A stretch of 64,000 bases of DNA. Source: Nemophila menziesii. Lineage: Eukaryota > Streptophyta > Magnoliopsida > Boraginales > Hydrophyllaceae. This document shows, piece by piece, positions 45,470-56,752 of this stretch (position 1 is its first letter; each line of letters starts with the position of its first letter). The DNA lies in the NCBI GenBank assembly GCA_029959085.1, contig JARWIR010000005.1, positions 5,210,501-5,274,500 on the forward strand, given 5' to 3'. The position numbers and the translations under genes are program-made. The notes beneath the pieces were generated by a model. That model worked only from the letters and a program-made list of their open reading frames with translations, was not told where the DNA came from and did no database searches.

Positions 45470-46930
45470 CACATTCTTTTGCTCTATCACATTTGTGATA
45501 TGTGTAATGTATTTTTATTTATTTATTAAAAATAATTTACAAAATTAGCTTTTTATTGCCAACTTATGATTGCACGTTGAGTTTAGTCACGTGAGACATG
45601 TGGCACGATTGATCACATCAATTATGATTCCTGATGTTATACAAAGTTTAGGTAAAGTATCAAGATCATCCGTGGGATTAGTAATGATCATGAAATATAA
45701 ATTAATAGTTAAAATATATAGAAGAATATAAGATGGTGTTAAGACGAGATCATATATAAGACTGTCTTCTCATTCATTATATTATTTTCCCCTTCTAATT
45801 TATATTAAATTCATAATTCCGACTAGTTATAGTTGAAGATGACATGTAAGCCATCACCATCGTCGACAATATGGTGAGGACTAAAACCATATTATATTTG
45901 GATTTATCTGATAATTGAGTAATCAATTCTAATATGGTGTAAAAATTATAAATACCATGCGTCTAAAAGAGGGATAATGCTATTACTTGTAGAAATGGGT
46001 ATATGATAATTGATGATGAGATAATACGGGGAGCATTGGTTGGCTAATTATGGTGGTCCAGAGATATAAAAATTTGAGTAGAGATAATCTAACAATCAAT
46101 TTTTTTCTTTTTCATGTAATTAGTTCCGTTTTCATCTTAATATCTTATGATATTTATTTTTAAAAATAAAAGTATAATATATAATTTATGGCAAAGACTA
46201 AACACATCTGTCCCCTATACCAGAAGCTTCTTCATTTTGCTTTTGAAAAAGTGAGTGGTTTCCCTTTCCAGCGGTACTTCTTTTCTTGTCTTGTCATTTT
46301 CTATTTTATTTATTTTATTTTATTTATTTTATTTTTTATTTTTTATTTTCTAATTCAGAGATATTTTTTAATGTCACAAAATAATCCTCAATCCTGCCTA
46401 GGAACATTCACAACTTAAACTCCATTTTACAACATTGGGAGTCAGTTAAGCAAATAAACATAATGTCGATCTTCATGCAAAAAAGAAAACAAGAAGCTTG
46501 ATTCTCATGTGATATGCTAAAGATTAAATGTTGACAAAAAAATATATATGCTAAAGATTAAATTAGAATTAATAAGTAGCATTATTGGCATAACATGTTT
46601 TTTAGTCAATTTTTGCATGAAATAAGATTCCCTTGACAGCAATTTCCATCTGAATTTTAATTGACCACCGCTAATAATCATCTTAATATATGTTTACAAG
46701 ATGCCTAATATGCGCCATTGTTCAGGCCACTTTGTTTTCCTCTCCAACAATCTAATAATTAAAATAAATAATCGAAATACACAAGGATTTTATGATATTA
46801 GCCCCTATGAATCTAGCCCATGCTGGGGCCATCTAGCCCATCTTGTAGCACTCGAGTCCATGGAGGAAATGGACAGAAGGCAAAAGGGCCCAAAGAAGGA
46901 AACTTAAAAAAATGAAACCAACACAAGAAA
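45470..46930. other. AT-rich non-coding spacer
   Basis: No gene recognised. It contains a (TTTTA)n-like run at 46295-46345 and a minimal retro-insertion at 46512-46563. Short frames present show no family signal. Confidence 0.5.
46512..46563 (+). repeat. Minimal poly(A) retro-insertion with 18-bp TSD
   Basis: ATATGCTAAAGATTAAAT is repeated exactly at 46512-46529 and 46546-46563. The 16-base insert is GTTGACAAAAAAATAT: a TTGAC word and a short A tail. Confidence 0.78.
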
Positions 46931-47003
46931 CGCCCACCGAGGGGCTCGAACCCTCGACCACAAGGTTAAGAGCCTTGCGCTCTACCAACTGAGCTAGACG
47001 GGC
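46931..47003 (-). tRNA. tRNA-Lys(CUU): tRNA-Lys (anticodon CUU)
   Basis: 73-base cloverleaf on the minus strand, reading GCCCGTCTAGCTCAGTTGGT at its 5' end. The acceptor stem GCCCGTC pairs with GGTGGGC (one G-T pair). A-box TAGCTCAGTTGG and B-box GGTTCGAGCCC are perfect. The anticodon stem CAAGG/CCTTG closes the loop CTCTTAA, so the anticodon is CTT, decoding AAG. No intron. A run of seven T about 20 bases downstream (complement of 46907-46913) can end Pol III transcription. CCA is not encoded, as expected for a nuclear gene. Confidence 0.97.
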
Positions 47004-48289
47004 TGTTATGAACAGTGACTAAACATTTCTATATAAACAAGGATGTGTAAAATACTAGTTGTCTAATTCATAGAGTGAAAACGTTCATCGAATTGACGCT
47101 CGAGGATGGTTTGGTGAACAACACATTGACTTGCAAAAATAAATCAACAATGTTTAACTTAAAGATATAACTAATGATTAAATTGTGTAAGAAAATAAGG
47201 TTGGAGAATCTGTGTTATCTTAGTCGTGAGAGTTTGAAAAGCTCGGGTGGTCAATTCCAACTTCAAGTATCTAGAAATAATGGTGAAAAAAGTTATATTG
47301 GATGAGTATCAACAGTGAAAGAGGAACTATGATCGTATGGTATAAATTTTTGTATGTTTCGTTTGTGAGTATGTAACTCACAGTCGGATAAGTTTGTCAA
47401 GGATAGTGACATTATATGTATAATACTCGTCTGTAAAATCTTATATACAAAGTTTTCATGGTCAAAATATGACTTTAGAGGAACTATGATCCAATCTTTC
47501 TCTTGAATCATTTTTCAATAAATTTTGCTTACTACTTATCCTATTGAAAAGTCTAGACTTATCGTATATCTTTCTTTTTATTTATTTTCACAATTTTATA
47601 CCATTGATAAACAAATTGTGTATTATACTATAAGATATTAAAAGCAGGTAAATAAATATAATTTTAAGAAGATTTATAAGTTAGAGCCATAAAATGATAA
47701 TCATAACAGTTAAACCACCAAACAAAATATCAATGCTAACTAAAAAATCAGAGACTTAATTACCCAAAAAGAACTTATACTCTGATTTGAGCAAAGTTCA
47801 CAATTAGGATTATACTTAGAAAATTTAGTAGCAATGTAATATTTGAAACCAATTTCTTTATATATGTCATTCCATAGAAAGTTTTTAGGTTAAACTTTAG
47901 TATAGAAAATACAAGAGTTTTGCTTTATTCAAATAATATAAATAAAACTCCAAGATACAAGTGATATATGGTGGAATGAAAAATATTTGTATCCTAGAAA
48001 ACCTTAAAAAATAATGTAATTTTTTCTTGTTTTTTATATAATTACATTATAGGTCTCTATATTATACAAAATACGTCACATAATTTTGAGATATCTGCAC
48101 TATATGACCCTATATGCAACAAAAAGAACCCAAATTTTTAGATAATGTTCAACGAAAACATTGACTGTCGATTTTTTTATTTAAAGTTTGTGGGGATTAA
48201 GTGAAAGTTCTTACAAGATCCTAGAGAAAATATAAACTAAAGCTACTATATTACCTTGTTTGTAGGGATATAACTTTTTTCCGATTTAC
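47004..48289. other. AT-rich non-coding spacer
   Basis: No gene recognised. One copy of the ACTATAGGTCCCTATATTAT-type word, in the diverged form ATTATAGGTCTCTATATTAT, lies at 48047-48066. Confidence 0.5.
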
Positions 48290-49800
48290 AAATCTTTCTT
48301 TCCTATTTTGATTGTTTCTCAAATTTGACAAAGAAGCCAGATAAAATCTCTGTGTAAGTTTCTATGTTTGCATCACATAGATCAACATTTCACTAAAGAC
48401 GGACTGCATAAGTGTGATACGCCCAGCCAGTGAGAGGTTTTATCCTTTCCAATTTTTAAAATTGTTTCGAGCTCCATTCGTCAAATCACCATAGAAACCC
48501 TTGGATCGTCTTCCTGAAAGAATGGGGACCCTTAGGTATCTTCCCAAATCCTCCTTCCAATCAAATCCATTTCTCATCATGATCTCGATTTCTACAAGCT
48601 CATCAACATTCTTCAAAAATATATGAGCGACTTCTGAATACTAACTGATTGCCCATTATCGTGACAACAAATAATATTAAATCGGCTGCAAATAAACATG
48701 ATAGATAGGGTTTTTCCCTTGAACATAGCTGGAGAGGTTTGCAAGCTCCGCTTACGACTTGTTGTTGAATGACAAATCGATAATCTCTCCATGCAAATCA
48801 CAAAAGGATACGACGACAAAGGATCCCTTGTCGTATACCCCGTTGCATTTTGTAAGGGGCCAATTGAACATCCTACCATAAAACACTGACAATGTTTTCC
48901 TACATCTCAACCATAACTAACGAAACCCATTTTCTAGTATCCTAAGGACACTAATGAGTCTCAGATAAAACTCCACTGGACCTTGTCGTATGCCTTCTTG
49001 AGATCAATTTTTTTTTTTTGAAATATAAACTTAGATTGATTTAACAATACACTTGACAAAATCATCATCATTGATTGGAAAAAATTCAAAACATCAAACT
49101 AACTCCATAAGCTTTACAACATTACTGGACCATAATCCAACAACTTTGATAACATCTACAACATAATAAAGTACATTATATAAACTCTTTCGCCACGTAT
49201 TCTCCTTGGGCATAATAGTGGCTCTTTTAGCATAAATATTGCATAAATTAGTATCCTCAAACAACCCATCGAAATAAGCTTCAATTGCCTCTTCAAGAGC
49301 AACAATTGTTGAACTCTAAAACCTAAAATCATTCTTGAAGTCTAGAGCGGTCTCACGAATCGACCTTTGAAAGAGACGTTTACGGATCAAAAGCTTAGTT
49401 GAATTCTGATACTTTTGGATTTCCCTCAGTATAGCAGTTCCTGGCCTGAATCTATAGGGCTTCTTGACTTTACTGGTCGCCAGAGTAGACTTCCTCATCA
49501 CCTTAGTCGCAAGTTGCTTACTTGAAGCCTTGTCTCCGGTGTATTTGCAAGTTGTTTGCTTAGTACGAGCCGTTGATTTGATCGGGGCTTTTATAGAGAG
49601 CGAAAGACAAACTTGTTTGAAATGTGTCGTAAGATCACTCTTGATTGCTATATAATTTTTCTTTCCCTTGATATGCCTCATGACATGATCAACCTTCTAA
49701 ACTAGAACGATGTTGTCAATGATCGAACGACCTGCAAGGAAACTACTCTAAAATAGACTTGTAATATTCGGTGAGGTTGTTATTTACACCTTCATGCATA
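48290..49800 (-). pseudogene. LINE reverse transcriptase remnant, interrupted by an H3 retrocopy
   Basis: Minus-strand LINE RT. Upstream of the insertion (49800-49638) it reads FLAGRSIIDNI and [19 protein letters not shown]. Downstream (49006-48290) come LKKAYDKVQWSFI, YPFVICMERLS, then the thumb-like end with GFDWKEDLGRYLRVPIL and SLAGRITLMQSV. These are the conserved fingers, palm and thumb landmarks of plant LINE RTs, in the right order. Stops are frequent. The YADD active-site box region (near 48650) is not conserved. The H3 retrocopy sits exactly between KSDL and KKAYD, so the LINE was there first. Confidence 0.88.
49008..49630 (-). pseudogene. Processed histone H3 pseudogene
   Basis: Intronless minus-strand copy of a histone H3 mRNA. 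It reads [20 protein letters not shown] from 49570, then [31 protein letters not shown], a TAG where Gln of FQSS should be (near 49316), then [20 protein letters not shown] and AKRATIMPK to about 49190. The start codon is ACG in place of ATG. A 3' UTR of about 165 bases ends in a 12-base poly(A) (T run at 49008-49019). Direct repeats TGAGATCA (48999-49006) and TAAGATCA (49630-49637) flank it, a near-perfect LINE-type TSD. Many substitutions make it non-functional. It reads in frame with the LINE RT upstream, so an open chimeric frame of 121 codons exists. Confidence 0.93.
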
Positions 49801-49854
49801 TCTTGTAACTCATATGATTAAATTTATTGGACAGAATTTAGTGATTTAAAAAAA

Positions 49855-49893
49855 TAATTAAACAATTGTCAAAAAAGAAGAAGTAATTAAACA
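49855..49893 (+). repeat. Minimal poly(A) retro-insertion with 10-bp TSD
   Basis: TAATTAAACA occurs at 49855-49864 and 49884-49893 around the 19-base insert ATTGTCAAAAAAGAAGAAG, a TTGTC word plus A-rich tail. Confidence 0.6.
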
Positions 49894-50077
49894 TGTTTTT
49901 ATTCTTTAGCGGTTCTCCCTTTCCTACTTTGCCGCGCTTTCTTCAATAAATCTAACTAGTAGTGTAGAAAATCCTACAACCACGTACTTTCTTTGTTTCT
50001 CCCATGAATTTCTCTCTTTCAGCTTTTTTCTTCATTCGAAATAGTGACATCATCAGATAGCTCTCATATTACAAAAT

Positions 50078-50088
50078 AATATAAAAGT
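50078..50088 (+). promoter_or_regulatory. Possible TATA box of the CNGC gene
   Basis: AATATAAAAG lies about 60 bases before the coding start. It is the only good TATA-like word in the 150 bases upstream. Position is plausible; not otherwise supported. Confidence 0.4.
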
Positions 50089-50138
50089 CAGCCAACATTC
50101 TTCATCGGACTCAGAAACCCAAATTTTTGGAGTCCGTA

Positions 50139-50153
50139 ATGGAAGATGAATAA
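50139..50153 (+). promoter_or_regulatory. Four-codon upstream ORF overlapping the CNGC start
   Basis: ATG GAA GAT GAA TAA. The upstream ATG has G at +4 and lies seven bases before the main ATG (50146) in another frame. Its stop overlaps the second and third codons of the main frame. Scanning ribosomes would meet it first, so it may lower CNGC translation or cause reinitiation (inference). Confidence 0.6.
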
Positions 50154-52943
50154 CATATTAGGCACGCCCGGCGATCACCTCCGTCACCTCCGACGAACAT
50201 TCACACGACAATCCGAGGAAGATATACCCACTAACAAAGATGGTGTCCCCGTCGACCAACCGTTACTATTATGGCAATACCAAATCCTAGACCCGAACGG
50301 AAAAATAGTAAACAGATGGAACCACGTTTTCTTAGTGACGTGTCTCATCTCCCTTTTCATCGACCCGTTATACTTTTTGATTCCGTACGTTGGAGCCCCT
50401 GGTTGCATGACCACCGATAACGCCACCTCCGTCACAGTGACGTCATTTCGTACATTCTTTGACCTTTTTTACATTTTACATATATTGATGAAGTTTCGTA
50501 CGGCTTTTGTTGCTCCTAATTCAAGAGTGTTTGGGAGAGGTGAGCTTGTTATGGATGCTCATGAGATTGCTACACGTTATCTTAAAACTGATTTCATGGT
50601 GGATTTTGCTGCCACACTTCCTTTACCTCAGGTAATTTCATCTTTATGAATCTTCTCAATATTTTCTTGTGTTTAATTAGTCACTAATAATACAATTCCT
50701 TGAGATTTGCAGATGGTTATTAGGTGGGTAATTCCATTAACTAAAGGGAGAGCAGGACAAGCAAGCACTACTCTATCTCTAATTGTGTTGATTCAATATG
50801 TGCCAAGATTATTTGTTATTTTTCCTTTAAATAACAAAATTATTAAAACTACTGGGTTTATTGCCGAGAGTGCATGGGCTGCAGCTGTTTATAATCTACT
50901 TCTATACATGCTAGCTAGCCATGTAAGTTCATTTAATTTTTAATTAGTTTCGTCCTAAATACTAAAATTTGGACAATGAACAAAGGTAATAGGAGCATCA
51001 TGGTATGTAGCTTCAATAGGAAGACAACAATCATGTTGGACAGAAATGTGTATACAAGAATTCAACTCAATTCCACCATGTCTTTTAAGCTTCTTGGATT
51101 GTGATCAACAAGAGAGAATTGAAAGACTTTATTGGATTAACTCTACAAAAGTCATTAGAGCTTGTGATGCTAAAACCGATAAAGATGATACTGATTTTAA
51201 GTTCGGCATGTTTGCTGATGCTTTTAAAAGTGAAGTTGCTCAATCACCTTTTCTTTACAAGTATCTTTATTCCCTTTGGTGGGGTTTAAGAAATTTAAGG
51301 TAAATTCATCATATTTCCTAGGTTGCTTTATAAATAATATTAGCCTTATCCCTAATAATTAATCTTTTTATTTATTTCTCAGTTCATATGGACAAAATTT
51401 ACGTACTAGCACATACATTGGCGAGACTATATTTTGCCTTGGGTTAGCCGTTAGCGGATTGGTTCTATTCGCACGATTAATAGGCGACATACAAGTAAGA
51501 TTTCTAAAATATGTCGCTAAAAGTTATCCGATTCTTGTATAATGAATAAATGAGCCGTTTCTTGATTTTGTATTGGTAGACTTATTTGTCATCATTGACC
51601 GTGAGGCTAGAAGAATGGCGTATAAAGAGACGAGATACAGAAGAATGGATGAGGCATCGTCAATTACCTCAAGAATTGCAGGAACGTATACGCAAATTTA
51701 ATCAATATAAATGGTTAGCTACTAGAGGGGTCAATGAAGAATCTATACTCAAGTCTTTGCCTTTAGATCTTCGACGAGAAATTCAAAGGCATCTTTGTCT
51801 CAATCTTGTTCGTAAGGTATGTATGGCAGCTGGAGGCAGAAATTAAAGGGATTGTACTTGTATTTCCTTTCTTTTAGTTAATTGCACTATAGGTCCCTAT
51901 ATCATGCAAAATAACTGAGTAAATTGCACGATCGGTCCGTATATTGGAATATCTATACTATATAGGTATATATGTTATACAGAGATGAGTTAATTGCATT
52001 ATAGATCTCTATATTATGCAAAAAGAATGAGCTAATTGCACTACAGGTCCCTATATTATGCAAAATAACTTTTTCTAAATTATTGTCGACTTGCATTATA
52101 GGTCCCTAGATTATGAAAAATGAGTTATTTGCAAAAATGTTTTATTTTAACTATGGGCCCCTATATTGTGTAAAGTATCCTTTTTAAACTTAATTGCACT
52201 ATAGGTGCATAATTTGTCTTTTTTTTTTTTGGTTGGGTACATTTGTCATTTTTGTTCTTGTACCATAGGTGCCATTCTTTGCGCAAATGGACGATCAACT
52301 TCTAGATGCGATATGTGAACGGTTAGTCTCCTCCTTGAGTACGGACGGGTCCTACATTGTCCGAGAAGGTGAACCAGTCAACGAGATGCTATTTATTATC
52401 CGAGGACACCTTGAGAGTTCGACAACTCATGGAGGATTCTTCAACACAACCATTCTTGGACCAGCGGCCTTTTGTGGAGAAGAATTGCTAACATGGGCCC
52501 TAGGTTCTACCTCAAGTGCAAACTTGCCCGCTTCAACTTGTAGTGTCCGAACCCTAACCGAAGTCGAAGCTTTTGCACTTCGAGCTGAAGACCTAAAATT
52601 CTTCGCGCATCAGTTTAAACGTCTTCATAGTAAGAAACTTCAACACGCGTTTAGATACTATTCTCATCAATGGAGAACATGGGGTGCTTGTTTTATACAA
52701 ACCGCGTGGAGAAGGTTTAAGCGGAAAAGGCTTGGAATGGAATTACTTTTACAAGAAAATGCTTATCAAGGAGATGGTGAATATTATGAGGACTACGATG
52801 AAGATTCTACTGGTAGAGCCGGAAATGCAAGTCTTGTAAAAAGTACTACAAGAGGGGTCTATCGCGGTGATGTATCGGGTCCCCCTGCTAGCCTATCAAT
52901 GCCCAAAAAGTTGTTTAAGCCCGATGAGCCAGACTTTTCGTAG
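50146..52943 (+). CDS. Cyclic nucleotide-gated channel, CNGC16/18-like (677 aa)
   Basis: Six-subdomain cation channel of the plasma membrane, opened by cyclic nucleotides and regulated by calmodulin in plants. Six exons: 50146-50631, 50713-50922, 50986-51299, 51383-51494, 51580-51816, 52269-52943, all GT-AG, total 677 aa. Motifs in order: WNHVFLVTCLISLFIDPLYF (S1), FGRGELVMDAHEIATRYLKTD (S2-S3), IVLIQYVPRL (S4-S5), the pore end WWGLRNLSSYGQNL, EEWMRHRQLP in the C-linker, a cyclic-nucleotide domain with phosphate-binding cassette FCGEELLTWAL (near residue 521), and an IQ-type calmodulin site FIQTAWRRFKRKR (near 595). The short N-terminus, FGRGEL block and DEPDF-type C-terminus place it in group III with CNGC16/18, from memory of the family. 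Exon 6 starts with Val (GTG), not Met. The 452-bp last intron contains a repeated motif. In Arabidopsis CNGC18 acts in pollen tubes and CNGC16 in pollen stress; tissue here is unknown. Confidence 0.96.
51880..52210 (+). repeat. Degenerate tandem repeat in the last CNGC intron
   Basis: Six or seven diverged copies of a word like TTGCACTATAGGTCCCTATA followed by TTATGCAAAA, starting near 51883, 51925, 51981, 52034, 52090, 52146 and 52192. Single copies of the same word occur between 48 and 61 kb. A weaker minimal retro-insertion (poly-T then GGTTGGGTAC between two ATTTGTC words) follows at 52212-52247. Confidence 0.75.
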
Positions 52944-53289
52944 AATATTTGTATTTAGTGTAAAGTTTAGTTGTGACATGTCGCAAGATTAAATAGAGAA
53001 CGCGACATTAGTATCATGTGATTTAATAGATATATATATTAGTGTAAAAAGAAAGTTATATAAATTTTCCTATACAACTGGTTTTGTTTTTGTTTGTTTC
53101 CTTGTTTGGATCATCCGAAGGCCCAGAAAGGCACATATAGAAAGTAAAAAGCAACAATCAAACAAACAATCAAACAACTAGCAATAATACCAGAAAGCCT
53201 ACATCTACATTAAACAATGTAAATAACTTTCGGCAAAAGAGGAAAAACTAAAAGTGACCATTAGATATTGCAAATCACATCCATTAACT

Positions 53290-53560
53290 TATTCATATCT
53301 CTTCAACCAACCCATTCAAGATTTGGAATCTCTTGATCAACGAGCAGTTCTTGTCGCCTCAATGATCACCATCTTCTGCCCCTCGACTTTCACTATCATG
53401 CAAAATGGCCCCTTTGGTCGCTCTTATAATTACCTCAATAGTGCAATGTTACGAATAATCCTTCTCCGGTTCTCACCTCTGAACCGTCTGATCATTTAAC
53501 TAGCCAATTTCTTCATCTCCGGTTTTCTTCTTCCCAGAACCGCTTCTGCAGATTCGACAC
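53290..53560 (-). pseudogene. Truncated ATL RING-H2 3' end duplicate
   Basis: This stretch resembles the 3' UTR and last codons of the ATL gene 1 kb away. Shared plus-strand words are TTCAAGATT, CTTGTCGCCTCAATGA (against CTCGTCGCCTCAATGA) and CCAATTTCTTCATCT. On the minus strand the end reads CRICRSG ... DEEIG then stop, against CPICRAG ... DEEIGRLSD. Only the last Cys pair of a RING and the tail are present, so it is a broken duplicate. Confidence 0.7.
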
Positions 53561-53569
53561 TGACTGATA

Positions 53570-54290
53570 CCTCGCTTGGAAGATGGCCAGAAATAACTTC
53601 TTGAAAATCTATGGGACTATATCTGAAAAGATTTTTAATCCTTTAAATCATGAAAGTTGAAATAAATATATATTAAACAAAACTATAGGCATTTTATTTA
53701 AAAAAAAATCAGTAACAATCATTTAGCATGAAGATCAGAACAATGTTATGAAAGGATCGAAGGAGAACCCAACATCAAATCCAATGAAATGTCCATCATA
53801 GCTTCTGTGCCTGAGTTTTGGTTAAAATAGACTTCTAGATATTTTCTAATTGGAGAGACCTTGCAACCCTTTAAATAAAGTTGGAAAAAAACAATATTCC
53901 GTTTGAATTAGTTAGCTTATAACAGATCAATTAATGGATAGGATACACCACTACGTTTGCTATCCTTAGCGGCGACACAAGATCGTCGCTATGAATCCTA
54001 GCGTGTTTTTAGCGATGATCGTTACTAATGAGTCGCCACTAAAATTTAGTTGCTAAAGATAGTTAATAGACGCGACATACCAATAAAGCGTTGTTAATGG
54101 ACCACATATCTTTAATGACGACATATATCTATTTCATTTTAGTAGCTTTATTTTTGAAAGGCAATTTTCCAAAGATGATTTGTTGAGGAGAGGTAATGTT
54201 GTTGTACTATCTATCTTAATATATATGTTTGACCAAGAAAAAGGTTAAAAGAGTAAACACGAAAGATAATCCCCGGCTACACACAAATGG
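53570..54290. other. Spacer with a possible CACTA-type remnant
   Basis: No gene seen. From about 53949 to 54140, CACTACGTTTGCTATCC is followed by alternating GCGGCGACA, GTCGCTA, AGCGATGATCG and GAGTCGCCACTAA words. Such CACTA start plus TGTCGCC/AGCGAC subterminal repeats are typical of CACTA transposons. The other end was not found. Confidence 0.4.
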
Positions 54291-54481
54291 GGTAGTTTTC
54301 ATACAAGAAAGTCATTAGAAAACAACCAGAACTGTACAAGAAAGCATATATCTATATTAAAAGACAAAACTACCCCTAAACCTTCTCAAACTCTTCAACA
54401 AACTCATTTCAAGATTCAAGATTTATAATTTCCTAATTGACCAGCATTTCTCGTCGCCTCAATGAGACTATTCTCGGGTAC

Positions 54482-54943
54482 TCAGTCACTTAACCGACCA
54501 ATTTCTTCATCTAAATTGATCTCAGTTTTCAAATTTCCAACACCAGCTCTACATATCGGACATAAAGGAGTCTTCAAAAGCCAAATATCAACACAATCAG
54601 CATGAAAACTATGCTTACATTGAGGCAATAGCCTACATTTATCACCAACCTTTAAATTCTCTAAACAAACAGCACAATCTATAGGACTAACATTTCCTTT
54701 ATCTTTTTCATCTCTATAATTAAAGCTTGGAAGCTTCTCAATATCATCTTTAGACATACTTATACTTCCAATTCTTCCATTTTCCACCACACCATTCCTA
54801 AATCCTCGTCTGAAAGCTCGACCAACCACACAAACATGTATCACTATCAATACTCCAATACCCACAAATAATAATATCACTGATATAATAATCGCCATGA
54901 TCAAAACCTGTGAAGTCACCCTTAAAACATTTTTGTGGTTCAT
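54482..54943 (-). CDS. ATL-family RING-H2 E3 ubiquitin ligase (153 aa)
   Basis: Single-exon minus-strand gene. Residues 12-40 form one N-terminal membrane segment (VLIMAIIISVILLFVGIGVL). After a basic stretch (GRAFRRGFRN) comes the GLD-like part (SKDDIEKLPSFNY), then a RING-H2 finger with ligands C90, C93, C109, H111, H114, C117, C128 and C131, spacing CX2CX15CXHX2HX2CX10CX2C. That is exactly the ATL type. The Trp three before the final loop (DIWLLK) that contacts E2 enzymes is present. It should act as a membrane-bound E3 passing ubiquitin from E2 to unknown substrates. ATLs are usually intronless and about this size. A broken relative lies at 53290-53560. Confidence 0.95.
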   Translation of the reverse strand: MNHKNVLRVTSQVLIMAIIISVILLFVGIGVLIVIHVCVVGRAFRRGFRNGVVENGRIGSISMSKDDIEKLPSFNYRDEKDKGNVSPIDCAVCLENLKVGDKCRLLPQCKHSFHADCVDIWLLKTPLCPICRAGVGNLKTEINLDEEIGRLSD

Positions 54944-55286
54944 TTCTTTGCAATTTCTTCCATTTTTTTATTTTCCACCTGATCATGATCAAAACTGAAT
55001 TAAAAAAACTGACCCCCGGGAAAAATGTTATGCCCTGACTTTTTAAATTCATTTTTTCAGCCTTTCATTCATTTTGTTTGTATGAATATTTTAATGTTTT
55101 TCAATGATAAGATATAGGGAGTTAGTGTATTTATTCAAAACAATATTATAGGGACCTATAGTGTAATTTTTGTATATTATAGGGACTTATGGCACAAGAA
55201 ACAATTACTTACAGAATCCTTTTAAGTTTTGTTTTATCATTTTGTTGTTCGATGACAAAATTTAAGACAGAAATTGAGAGAAACAA

Positions 55287-55329
55287 TTACTTACAAAATC
55301 AACAAAAAAAAAAATTTACTTACAAAATC
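55287..55329 (+). repeat. Minimal poly(A) retro-insertion with 14-bp TSD
   Basis: TTACTTACAAAATC at 55287-55300 and 55316-55329 flanks the 15-base insert AACAAAAAAAAAAAT. The insert is almost pure A, so polymerase slippage cannot be excluded. Confidence 0.55.
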
Positions 55330-56512
55330 CCTTATATGCTTCGATTGATCATGTTTGTATAAATATTTTGTTGTTTCTACGTAAAACATATAGATTGTTT
55401 TGTGTAGTATACAGACTAATGGTGTAAATAATTCAAAAAAGAATCAAGGGCCTATAGTGCAATTAACTCAAAAAAAACAAGGTGCTTTAATTTAAACCCA
55501 AAAAAACTCGCCCCGTGGTAAAAACAGGAATTGAGAGAAAGGATTACTTACAGAATCCCTTTTTTCAGTTTATACGTGATCTTACACCACCCTTAATACG
55601 ATGAGATTAATCCTAGCTCGGTTCTGTAAACACGCTTCATTTCTTCAAAAATTTATACATGTTCTTGCAACTTTTTACCCGGAAAGGTGGTAAAACAAGA
55701 ATTCAAAGACTATTAGTTACAGAAAAGTTGTAACGAGGAAGAGACACTGATCATGAATTGCTTCGAAAACAAGGTGGAGCCGATTTTGTTTGAAGATTTT
55801 TTAAGATTTTAGAAGATATTAAAGAGTAGAGTTTTGTAAAATATGCGCAGCCCTCTATCTTATAGAGTATTAAAATGATGTTTAATAACGTTATTTGCTT
55901 TTTTAAATACAAAAGTATTATACTGTAGAAGGATTTAGTGGATGGATCTATATTAATTTTTGTAATGGTGTGGGTGTGATTTAAAAAGAAACAAATCATT
56001 AGGGACCTGAGTGGATATTTATATAAACCTTTTCTTTTTAGCTTCATTCTTTGTTTTTTTCCATGGTTAAACTAGGTTTTTTACATCTACTCATCAATTA
56101 CCGATTATTTACAATGGAGAAGTTTAAGTTTTTTCTGTTTTTAATAGGTTTGTCTTTTTGTCTCAATGCTAGATAATTACTCTCAAACATTTTGAATTTT
56201 CATTTAGTTGGTTTAATGTGGCTGCACCATTGATGATTAGAGCTGCAAAGCATCAATTAAAAAGAAAAGAAAATCGTTAGAATAGAAGAAATTTTTGTAA
56301 CATCTACGTCATCTATTTGGGTTATGATTTACGAGTGAATTCATTGATATTGATCCACAATTTTATAATTATCATAATAGACTAGTGGATAGATACTGAA
56401 CATCTCAATTCCGTGCTAGATATGTCATCAATCTCAAACTCACTAACAACTTACTCTTCTTTTAAGGATTTTTTTCTTTTTTGTTTCAAAAAGCAGAAAA
56501 TGTTAAAATAGA

Positions 56513-56561
56513 TCATCCAAACCGATTTTTCTTTTTTTTGGTCAAGTCATCCAAACCGATT
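56513..56561 (-). repeat. Minimal poly(A) retro-insertion with 15-bp TSD
   Basis: TCATCCAAACCGATT at 56513-56527 and 56547-56561 flanks a 19-base insert that reads CTTGACCAAAAAAAAGAAA on the minus strand. Confidence 0.78.
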
Positions 56562-56752
56562 ACATAAGATTACTATCCAATGTCTCTTCTTTTTTAGGTT
56601 GATTTGCCACCCACAGTTTAGAACAATTATTTAAAAGGTTGGTTTCAGTAAGATATACGTGTCAATAGTTTACATAATAATAATTTAGCTATAATAATAT
56701 TATAAAATATAATAAATATTATATCATGCTTTTACAAAAAATCATCTAATAG

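Noticed and set aside
55751..56047. 98-residue minus-strand frame between ATL and ARM genes
   Set aside because: No recognisable domain, low-complexity composition and no promoter or splice signals that support it.
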